Shown piece by piece: positions 15,501 to 27,500 of a DNA stretch of 64,000 bases. This DNA comes from Catonia carolina (taxonomy: Eukaryota; Arthropoda; Insecta; Hemiptera; Achilidae). The first letter of the stretch is position 1. Every line of letters starts with the position of its first letter. A program made the translations under genes and the position numbers. The stretch covers positions 98,558,748 to 98,622,747 of the forward strand of contig JAQMRL010000002.1 of assembly GCA_035578175.1 (NCBI GenBank). The letters run 5' to 3'. The notes under the pieces are model-generated. The model ran no database searches. It was not told where the DNA came from and worked only from the letters and a program-made list of their open reading frames with translations.

Positions 15501-18500
15501 AGCAACCAAAAGTTCTGTTATGTTTAGGGCTTAGTAGCCAAGTAATTGCATACATACACCCTTTATTCCTTTATACAGATACAAAAACTATTAAAATAAA
15601 TAAATTAAAAATTTGGAGGGGTTATGATTCCTGTGACCCCTTCACTAAATCCGCCACTGGATATGACTTGTTCAAGACTGCGATTGTTTTAAGTATGTTT
15701 TTATTGCAGTATGTTTTTTAAGTATATTTTAAGAATTTTTTATCGTTGTTAATACCATGTTTAGTTATAAGAACTGACTTAGTTCACAAACTTTAATTGT
15801 TAAACATGAAAAATAAAATATTTATTTATTTCCATTGCTTCAGGAATTTAAGATGGTTTATAATTCATTCATCCAGAGATGAGAGCAATGCAGGTGGTCT
15901 TAGAACAGCAGTACCAGTTCATGCATGGCTGTATTTAACAAACAATCTATTAGCGCATACTTTATAAACATACACAACAACTCTACGCTGTGAATGAATT
16001 CTAAATGTCGACGAATAAATTCACATAATCGACAGACTGCCATGGGTAACAGTGTGAACTGGTACTCTGGCAGTCGATTACGTGAACAGTGCTGTATTTG
16101 TTCACTGAAACAGTTGTTCACATGAACTGCTTATTCTCAAGACTCAATGAATACAGTATAAATTATAGCTTGGTAAATGACTCAATGAAAAAATAATAGC
16201 TGCTTAAAATTTAAAACTAATCACAATATCAGTATATCTTACATATATCAGGTAAATTCTTACAATATCAGTATATAAAGTATACATAGCTAAAACCTTT
16301 CTGAGTAAATTTTTTAACAAAAAAATTTTTATACTCAATTTAACACCTCTATTTTTTATTTGTAAATATTTTTTTTTTTTCTCTATTTTTTATTTGTAAA
16401 TATTTTTTATTTGAAAGATATGTTTTAAAAATATAATCTAGAAATTATCTAGGGCTGTAAAGGAAACACAAAAATTTTAAAAAGCAAGGGAAAAGCAGCA
16501 ATATTGTATGTATACTCATTATAATGCTTTTACAGAGTTAAAATGTAATTTTACTTTTCATACCTTTGGACCATCGGTACCAGGATTTCCATAGTATCCT
16601 GGAGCTCCCTTGTCCCCTTTATTGCCATCAGGTCCAGTCTGTCCAACTGAACCCTGTTTTCCAACTGGTCCATCACTTCCTTGGTCTCCCTTTCCACCTT
16701 TAGGTCCTCGTAATCCAGGTAAACCCTTAAAATACAAGAAAACTGCAGGCTACTTGTTCATTTATTAGATAATATATTATGGAAGTTTAATAAAAAGCAC
16801 TTTAGGCTTGTAGCCCTGTTAAAACTTTTAATCGGTCAGCCCATCTTTTTGTGGTTGTCCAACTTCTCAAGTAGGCCTACCACCAGGAAAGTAAGATAAA
16901 ACTCTCTTTAACAGTCGACCTACTTGAATTGTAATGATATGGTCAAATCAGTTCTGATGATAATTAGTTATTAATGTATTTAAAATAGATGCAATGAGTC
17001 TGCTTCTTATGTTAGAATTACCCCATGTCGAAGAATGTTAGTTTCTTCTATTGTGAGTGTTCCATTGGAACTGGTGACCACGCCAGCTTAGTAAGTCAGC
17101 TCAGTTTAAGATATTCGAAAAAAATATAATTTGATATTTAATTAAGCCTTTATGTTACTTTCGAAGGGATTAAGTAGAATGGAGCACCTATTACCGATAT
17201 AAGATACACTGACGATATAATTATTTTTGCAGGATTAGAATAGGGACTTAAGCACTTGATGGGTAAAATTTCTGAAACGGGAGACTCTTGGTCTGAAAAT
17301 TAGCCCAATAAAAACTATGGTGATGGTGAACGGTAAGCTTGATGCGACTTGCTAATACTGAAGATGAACCTACTGAGTAGGTTTAAAAATTTAAGTACTT
17401 ACGAAATTGGATTACACTAGATCCTGAGCCAGACGTGGAAATAATGAACTCATATTGAAATAAGGAGGCTGGCATTTCTGAACATGAGCTTGTTAATAAT
17501 ACAATATCTCTTTCTGTAAGATACAGGTTTGTCAAGACGTATATGTAAATAATCTGCCCTGCCATATGTGGAAACGTGGACCTTGAATATGCAGTCCAAG
17601 AATCGTTTAGAAGCTTCCGAGAAGTGCGTATTCAGAAGAATGCTCAGGTTTTAAAGGCCATGTTACCAACATTGATGTTTTGAGATGTATTGTAAGGACC
17701 GTGAATTAATTAGCATGAACCTTGGTCGTTTATACAGTGCTGATAAGTAGCTTCTCAAGACTTATTCTATAAGGTAAAGTTAAATAAGGTACAGGTCTGG
17801 AGGCTCATGGTTGTAGAATATTAGAGACTGGACAAACATGAGAAAGCACACGCTTTGTAGGATAGTTCATAACACACAAAAACATACCACAGTTGTAGCC
17901 AAAAATAACTAACCTTTGAAAGAAATTTAAGTACTCAGATATTCTGGTTTTGAACGTATTAAATGAATTTTGTTATAAGATGGTCAAATAGGAAGAAATA
18001 AATGTGATTTTGTTTGAATTATGAGTAAATTATACCAGATAACAAGACTTGAAGAATTACGAAGGTGTATTGAAAAGTAATGCCTCCATTGATATAACTA
18101 TTACAATGACGGGCCTGACAGTCTCAAAAATGGTTAGTCAAGTACTGGAACTCTTTGAAAACAAGTCACCCTAGCGGTGATTCCCAGCTGCAACCAAAAC
18201 AATTTTAAAAAATCCATCTGCTGGGAAAGTCATGATTACCGTTTTATGGGATTGTGGTGGTATCATTCATATGGAGTTTTTGGAATCTGACTGTACTGTC
18301 AACTCTGAACAATACATTGCTACCCAATCAAATCTGAAGCGACGGCTGCGTAGGGTTCGTTCAGACAAAGAGCCAATTCTGCATTATGACAATGCTTGTC
18401 CTCACACAAGTCTGAAAACATGTACAGCACTAGAGAAGCTTGGGTTTCAAGACGTTTTACCTCATCCACCTTATCCCACATCTTGCGCCCTGTGACTTTT

Positions 18501-21500
18501 CCCGCTTTTCGAAGCTTAGGGAAAATCTCAAGGGCATGCGTTTCTCTTCGGATGCAGAGGTGATAGCAGAGGTAATGAAATGGCGCTTTATGAAAAATTC
18601 AGAATTCTTTCATGACAGACTTTTCCAAAGCGTAGTACTTTAAAGGCTGTAGAAAGGAAGAGTATAGAAGCTTTTGAAATGTGGTGTTACAGGAAAATGT
18701 TAAAGATTAGGTGGGTGGACAAAATAAGTAATTTAGAGGTTTTTAGGCGAGTGGATGAAAGAAGTAGTATATGGATGCATCTTACCAGAGGAAGGGATAG
18801 GCTAGTGGGGCATATCATAAGATATCCAGGTATTGGTCTATCAATAATGGAAGGTAATATTGAGGGAGTGAATTGTAGGGGGAGGCAAAGGTTAGAATAT
18901 ATAAAGGAAATTACAAAAGATGTAGCATGTTACAGGTATGTAGACATGAAACGATTGCGTAGGATAGAACAGCTTGGAGAAATGCCAGTCGAGAGACTGA
19001 TGACAAAAAAATGTACTTTGGCGTAAATATGTTGCTGTTAACAGTGATTATGTGGAAAAGTGATTATATTGGTGAGTATGGGACAGTTTAATCTATAAAT
19101 TTACACTAATACGTAAACAATAGCTACATCCATTAGCAATAAAGTTATAGCGATGGAGGCATGACTTTTCAATACTCTCATATATCAAAATTAAAAGGTT
19201 ACAAAAATGAGCTTCACTTATCAACAGAAGCATTGTAAACACATAAACACAGTTATTTTAATATCCCATGAAATAAATTTATCTATGGTTTTGATTTTTA
19301 CAATTTTACACTTACCAATGGCCCTTTACGACCAGATTCACCTTTCCGACCAGTTACTCCATATTCACCATAAGGACCCCTGTCACCTTTTGGTCCTTTA
19401 GCGAGGATAGTTGGATGTGGTAAAACAGATTCTTCAAAATCCTCATCAGGAGCTCCAGGAGGTCCAGTTTCACCAACATCACCGGTATCTCCTTTTGCAC
19501 CCGATGTTCCAAATTTATCTTCCCCTCTATCTCCTCTATCACCTGGGTTACCAGGTGGTCCAACTGGACCCTAAATTTAACAAAAAAATAAACTATAAAA
19601 TCAGTGTAATTTTTAAAATTTTTCATCAACTTCAATATACATTACTCACTACCAATTAAATTAATGAACTATTAAGGAAGGTGTCTGCCTTAAAAAAAAA
19701 ACACACAAAAAACTCTCTTTAGCATTTTTTTTTGCTAGGTATGAACTATAAATTGTTTTGAATGAAATTGTGTAATTACTTTGTTTAAACACGACCTGGA
19801 AACTTTAAAAAAAAATTATAATTCAATTAATACCAGAATAAATTTTGTGATTTACTTCTTCAAAACCTGCTGTATTCAAACTTAATGCCTTCTCTTGGAA
19901 TTGAGATATTTTGATGAGGTTTTCTTATACAAAAGCTTGTTTTATTCTTTATTAGTGCTGTATTGTTAATCTAGTACACATTGTAGCACTATGAATACTT
20001 AAGCCAGGTGATGTGATCAGGGTTGTGTTCCTGATTTCACATTCCAGAGCCTGCAATTCATTATTCTTTAATTGCTAATATCTGAAAATTGTAATTTGCT
20101 GTTTTGTAAATACTAAAATAATCATAACTTCAGTTAACTGAGATAAATTAATACTTATCCCTGCTAATTTAGGATATTGTTTTGTTCTAGTGGGATTTTA
20201 TCAAAATAAAATAACTTTTAGGAGATAAATTTTCATGAAGTTTAATAGTTGATAAAATTAACAGATTATGTGAAAAAATAAAAAATAAAAATATCCTTAA
20301 ATAGTGTATGACCCACCGGGTTGGTCTAGAGGTAAAGTTGTCGCCAAAATCAGCTGTTTAACAGCTGATTTTCAGAGACAAAGGTTCCTGGTTCAAATCC
20401 TAGTAAAGGTAGTTACTTTTATACGGATTTGAATGCTAGACAATGGTTACCGGTGTACTTTGATGGTTGGGGTTCAATTAACCATACTCTCTCAGGAATG
20501 GTCGGCCTGATTCTGTACAAGACTACACCTCATACATATCATCCTCATCTCATTGGGTCATGGGGTTGCTTATTGTTCTGAATTGAACAGATTGCAACGT
20601 ACACATATTAGGGATTAAAAAAAAAATAGTGTATTTTTATGGTTAATACCGTTACCACTAGATACAGTTTTACTTTTTTCTGTTTTTGAATGAAGTTGAA
20701 TAGGGAAATATCAACTCAGATACTCGTATAATTGTTTTTGTGAAGAACTTAGTTTTCATAACTACTTACTTACTTAAGCGAGGTCTCTTACAGCATCATC
20801 AGGCCGTTTCTTGCATCTCAACCTCCATTTGCCCCTATCCAGTGTATCTTCAGGAGCCAGTTGCCTCAAATTCAAGGCGTTTTGAATGTCTTGCTCCCAT
20901 TTTCTAGGAGGGCGCCCCCTTTTTCTCCTTTCTTGAGGTGTCCATTCCATTATGAACTTGGGCCATCTAGCTTCTGACATTCTTTTCACATGTCCATACC
21001 ATAACAGTTGGCGACTTTCTATTGCTTCAACAACTGACTCCTGTTGATTCATTCTTCTTCTTATTTCTTCATTTCTGATGTGCCCTATCCTAGATACCCT
21101 GCAGCTGCGTCTCAGGAAGTCCATTTCCACTGCATTCAGTCTATCTTTATTTCTTTTTGTTAACTCCCATGCTTCTGCGCCATACATCAGAACACTTCTA
21201 AGGATGGCATCGTTCATCATTCTTTTAGTCCTTAGACTGAGAGTTTCTGACCAAAGCAGTGGGTTAAGTTGACTAATGACTTTTCTGGCATTTGTGATAC
21301 GCTCTGTAATTTCTTGCTCACTATTTCCTTTTCTTGAAAGAACTACTCCCAGGTACTTCACTTCCTCACATCCTGTAATTATTTTATTATCGACAACCAG
21401 ATCTTTCACGTCTTTTCCAGCTACCGCGTCTCCTCCAGCTACCAAATATTTGGTTTTGTCATAATTTATTTTCAAACCCCATTTTTCAAAGGTTTCTGTC

Positions 21501-24500
21501 AACTTTCTCATCAGATACTGGATGTCAAACTCATCTCCTGCTATAACAACCAGATCATCTGCAAACAGAAGTGTGTGGAGAAATCGTTCTTCAATTTTTA
21601 TCCCCATCCTAGAGCATTTATTTTGCCACTCTTTTAATACTTCATTAATATATATATCTTGAAGAGAGTTGGGGACATACAGCAATCTTGTCTGAGGCCC
21701 TTAGTTATAGGGAAACATTCCGAAACCATATTTTTACTTTTTATAACACTTTTTTGGTTGGTGTAAAGATCTTTAATGGCACATATGTACTTATAATGCA
21801 CATATTTGTCCAGTACATGAAATAGTTTTCATATCTCCCTATATTAAATGGGTTCTGGTGGTATTAAAATTACAAAATTTTAGGAAAATATTCTCCTTTT
21901 GTCCCTGATAAATTGATAAAATATAAGCTTCCTACTCTTCAAAAGAAGTGTGTGGAGAAATCGTTCTTCAATTTTAGGTCAGACTCCTCCCTTAAATAAA
22001 CTGTAACTGTAGGCAATAAAAAATCTTGATAGAGACTACATCCACTGGTGTAACTCCAATGAATCATCTTTTTGTTATCAATAACGTTAATTTTAAAATC
22101 TGTCTTATGGGTATATACAATATTTAAAAAGTCTTTGGCAGCAAATTGAAGAAAGATAACAATAAGATTTTTAATGGTACCTATTGATAATGTTCAAGTC
22201 TGTCTTAGTATTTTTTTATTGCTGAATTGTATCTAGAAAAGTGTTTGTACAAACAAGGGGAGGTAGTAATAATTCAAAGGATCTTCTATTACAAATGAAA
22301 TTTTTCATAATTTTTTTAAGAACAGTCAATTATTCTTTGTGTAAGAATATAGTAAATCACAGTTTCCAGGACCATAAATTTAATTTGCATACATAAAATT
22401 TAATAAAAAAATATACTATACATAGAAAATGTAATATAATGAATCTGAAACAAAAGGGCTTAGCCCCATAGTCACGTATAGAGACCTAATGTACCACTGT
22501 ACTAAGTTTTCTGATTCCGCTGTGCCTAACCACTACAGGTAGATAAAAATATTTGATAAACTTTTTTTTAATAATGAGAGAAGTTTGTATTTTACACCAC
22601 TCTGTAAATACTAAGAGTGCTCAGTAAATAACTCATAAATTCATTTAATAACTTACAAAGTAAGGAGAAGTGACTAACAAGAACTTATTAGTAACTTATA
22701 TGAATCTATAAAAAAAGAAGCACACGATTTTGTAAATAAAAAAGTACAAGAACGGATAGCTTTAGCTACAAATTTTCCTGAAGTAGCATTCAGTGTATTT
22801 TGAAAGAAGAAAAAATCAATAAAGATGTAGTAGCCCAATAAAAATAAAAAATGCGTCATTTTTAACAACACAGTTTTCAAGACAGTTTTTTTGACTAACA
22901 GTTGTAGGTATCTGTTTCCTTTCGGCAAGAGAATGTAGTTACCAAGTTGCGATACCATGCTTTTCCTAGGAGTTATACCGCATTCTGCGTTTTCTTTTCT
23001 GAATTTACGGGTAACAGAAAAGTAATAAAAACCAAAATAATTTAAATTTTTGAAGTAATAAACCAATACTTACAGGTAATCCACCTTCTCCACGATAACC
23101 TTGTGGCCCAGGATATCCTTTAGGTCCATCTGGACCCTGATAAAAAAAACAAAAACATAAATTTAAATAAAACAAAAAAGTTTCTAACATACTGGAACAA
23201 ATTTGATGATGAATGGTTTATGGTACTTGGATCAAGAGTTATAAATTTAGAAGTTCCTTTTTAGAATTCTTAAAGTCTAGAAGACTTTCTTTAACATTAA
23301 AAGAGGAATGTTGAATGATATATAAGTTCAATGCTGAATATATTTTAAATTTCAATACTATAGAGATAAATGATAACAATTATAGTGAACCACTGGTAAC
23401 TATAGTTCTGTAAGGAATATAAGAAATACATACTGTGTTTGCCGGATGGCAGGGAGTTAGCATACATATCATACTACTACAAGCAAAAATAACACTAGTC
23501 AAAGCTGTACCAGTAAAGGTAAAGTGCCAGTCGATATGGCACACGGAGAATGACAGTTGTCTATAGTTTTGTAAGATACAAGTACAATGCAATATCGATT
23601 CTACAAACACAATTGATGGTCAGCCAATAAACAGACAGGAGACTCAAGACAAGACGGATAATGGTAGTACTATTCTTATGGAAAGGAGACGGCGGGTTCT
23701 TGATCTGTATTAAATGGCATCATTTGCTGAGGCAGAATGACAGACCAAGATATCCTTTCATAAAGAACAGTAATATAGTTACTTGAGTCATGAGTTTGCC
23801 TTTAGTTTTATTGAGGGTAAAGTGGGGAAGCATCAGTGTGCATGTGTGATGGCATTGGTATCAGTTTAGCCAATAACACAAAGTCCACTATACCCAGAGC
23901 ATATACTGTATATCCCAGAACCTTTTGTAGGTTAACTGTATGAATATAACTGTTCGTTACCATAAACAGAAAGGTTGGTTCTCGAAAACGTGATTGGACT
24001 ATTCACAGTGCTGAATGAATTGTTACAAAACATGGAAAATAACGAGCTGGTAATAGAAATGGGTAATAATACCAACTACTAAGGGTTATTGAAATGTGGT
24101 TTAAATGTGTTATAATTTCAAGATCCAGGGAATTGAATCTGGGACCATCTGTGTTGTAGTCTAGTACAATAAATACTTCACCACAAAGGTTCTAACACAA
24201 ATTAAACTTCTATTCAGCAGTAAATTTTTTTCTGAAATTATAAATTTATTTTTCAAGACCATTTTGAAGGAATTAGTGACTTTTTAAAAGTTTCTGTAAC
24301 TTAACATTAAAACTGTTTAAAATAATACAAATATTAAAAATTGTTTGCATCTATTGTATATAAGAGCTGCCAGTTTTAACAAGAATTAATTTTCATACTG
24401 TAGTTTTAAATTTTTAATGATCACAAGTTTTGTAATGGGTCAATTTACTGAGCCTTGCAGCTGAATCTTTTTTCAAAGGTACTTTTCAATAAAGTGCCCA

Positions 24501-27500
24501 TATGACTTATTTTTTTGCATTTATAAATTTCAAATTAAGTAGATTATTGTTTATACACAGTGAACTATTATAAAAATGCTCTTCTTGAGAATTTAGTTTA
24601 ACCAGGTTGGTCTATTCTACTGGATGCTTCATAATTAATGTGGATTATTTAACATGACCATAATATTTCCAGAGGGGCATTAAAACTATTACAGTACATA
24701 GTGAAAAAATACTTTACCTGATAACCAGGAATGCCGGGTTCACCTCTATCTCCTTTCTGACCAGGGCTATTAGATCCTCCATCTCCAGGTTCACCTCTTA
24801 GACCTTCTAATCCATCAGCACCTGGTAATCCTCTAGGACCGATTTCTCCTATTCTTCCTGGTGATCCTGATGATCCATCAGTGCCATTACATCCATCAAG
24901 ACCTTTAGATCCTGTTGGACCTGGCAGACCTATATAACCCTTAAGACAAAAAGATATTATATAATGTCAACAGTTTTTAAATAAAATAGTTTCAGATGAT
25001 CTAATTTTTCGTAATACAGGTTGGCCAAATTAAAACTGATACTTTTCATAATTGACATTACCAAATGCCCAGATAATTGAAAATATTGTAAATTTTCTTT
25101 TTCTATGTTTTATTCAAAAATATAGTACAGTAAAACACCAATTATTTATCATACACGGGTGAGACAGATGACAGGGAAAGACCAATTAAAAGGCAAACAA
25201 AATTTTCTGTGTTTCCAGTGTGAACTTTACTTACATGATTTTTATTACTCAGTAATAAACATAATAATAACTGAAAAAATGTTGTTAAAGCTTCAAAGTC
25301 AAAATGTTTTGTACATAAGATTTATGGGCCTACTTTTACACATGTAATTAAAATTATCCTAAAATCTAGATAATCAAAAATATGTCATCAAAAATAAAAT
25401 TTTAAAAAAAGCTATTAATGTTTTAGCAGAAAACTGAATTTTTTTTTTAGTTTATTTAAAGTCGCATGAACAGCTTGGTCATTAGCGACTACTGTGTGTT
25501 TTGGTACTGTATTGGTGGGGTTCAATCCATTAAAATTTCCAGTCCCTAGCCTGGAATCAAACCCACGACCTCTGTGTTGTAGTGCTAATCACTACGCTAC
25601 AGAGGTGGCCAGAACTGAATTTAAAAACATAAATAATTTAATGTAATGTTTTTTTTATGTATTATATAAAAATACTTTTAATATTTACCTTTTTACTGCT
25701 TCTTTTACTTAGATTTTATGAGTCATTTCGCGGTGCGCACCGCTTCTTCAGGTATTAATAAATAGTTTCTAGAATGTTCACTGTGAAGATTGTATCTTCC
25801 TTTTTTTAAAGATTTGAATCAAACTGATTATAAAATGTAAAAATCGACTGCTATTGCTATCTGTGTCAGAAATTGGAACTAAATTTTATTATGTATAATT
25901 TATGATAAATGTTAACTAGTTTTTCTAGTAAACATTTTCAAATTGTATTTGTTCATTTATTAAGTTATTATTAATTACCTCATACTCCAATAATTGATTA
26001 TTTCATTTTATAATCAGTTTGATTCAAACCTTTGACAAAGGAGGATGCAATCTTCACAGTAAACTTTCTAGAAACTATTTGTTATTACCTGAACAAGCGG
26101 TGTCCACTGCGAAAGTACTCATAAAATCAAAGTATAAGAAGCAGTAAAAAGGTAAATATTAAAAGTTTTTTTATATAATACATAAAAAACCATTACATTA
26201 ATATGGATTCGGCTGCTATGATGCTAACTATTAAATAAAATAATTATAAATAATTTATTTTATTTTTACTTGTTTAATCTTATGTAAATTCCAGTAGTCA
26301 TTTTATCAGCCTGTTTTCATTTCATCTTTTAATATGACAATATAATCTAATTGTAGATTTAATATAAGCTGTATGTTAGTTTATAAATAATGACTTTTTG
26401 AGAAAATAACATGAAGGGCCATGCAGATTGCATTATGACATAACATTTTTGTATTATGTCTGACTGATGTGCGCATTAAGACTAATGCAGATGGAGAAAG
26501 GGTGATAGATGAAAAACAGTGAAAAAAAGTCATACCTGATTGGGAATCGAACCCACCCCGTCATAGAAGCCAGTTGCACTGACCACTACACCAATGTGAT
26601 ATTTAGCAGTGCCCTTATTACTGTAAAAATTTGAGTCATGTGTACTTGAGAGATTACTGTTGAAGGAAATAGAGTAAGCGAAATAATATATTTTCTAAGT
26701 TCTGTTAATGATTGCATTCTCTAAGATCTAATTTAAAGCAATGACATTTGAACTGAGCCAAGAGGAAGTCAAAGTGTTGTAAGAAAATTTGCAATATAAA
26801 GAACAATAAGTTCAACATTTTGAGAGGATATTGGGTGACAGGAATCCAGAAATTCACGGTGGGCTCCCTGATATTGCGCAATGGTACAAGAAGTTTGTGT
26901 CCAAAAATACATGATGCTGAAACAAGCTCGTTATCTTATTCATTAATGGTTCTTAAGATATAATTTCATTCTTATTTTCCAGATTGTTCTATGTTCAATA
27001 TTCTGTTGCTACTTTTCATTTGATCTGCAAATTCTTTTGCTATCATTAAAATCTACCTCTGGAATTGGCTTTTTGTAACTTCAAATAGTTTATGATTTTT
27101 ATTGTTTTTGAAGAAGTAAACCAATGTAGTAATTTAGGATGTTTGATAACTAATGACAACAGAAGTAGCTTTAGCTAAGCAAGTATTTAACAGTAAATTA
27201 CGTATATTAATAAGGTACATTGATATGAACAACAAGATCAGGAAACAATGTGAAAATGTTTATTGGGAGAGTTTAACTTCAAGTAAGTGAAATATTGGTG
27301 GTTTAGAAAGCAAAATAAAATAGGAACACAAGTGATGAGATGGGTGCAGAAGATTGGCTGAAAAGGAAAAATGAATAATAAAGTATAAGATGCGAAAATT
27401 TCCACAACAAAGAGGTGGAGTGTTAAATTATTTGCACTTGATCTGCTAGTTCCAGGGCTACAAAAAATAGTTCTGTTTTTTATCACACAGTCAGCCAATT

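Larger units (their letters stand above)
18060..19180 (+). mobile_element. Mariner element, internally deleted and split by a LINE
   Basis: Inverted ends share GTATTGAAAAGT-ATGCCTCC followed by AT-x-x-x-ATAAC (18066-18097 and 19149-19175 reversed), with TA at both borders. Coding pieces: [11 protein letters not shown], then [33 protein letters not shown], and DYVEK-stop at the end. Without the LINE the copy is about 743 bp against about 1.3 kb for the family, so it is also internally deleted. It cannot make active transposase. Confidence 0.88.

Noticed and set aside
18679..19026. Independent 115-codon gene
   Set aside because: It is the C-terminus of a LINE ORF lodged in a mariner copy.
20774..21685. 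303-codon frame as an intact host gene
   Set aside because: It is a LINE reverse transcriptase fragment with a frameshift and missing 5' half.
26520..26600. tRNA gene on the minus strand (A- and B-box present)
   Set aside because: No closing acceptor stem and several dispersed copies with SINE tails; it is SINE-B. The same holds for 25.5, 32.6, 51.0, 53.4 and 56.0 kb.
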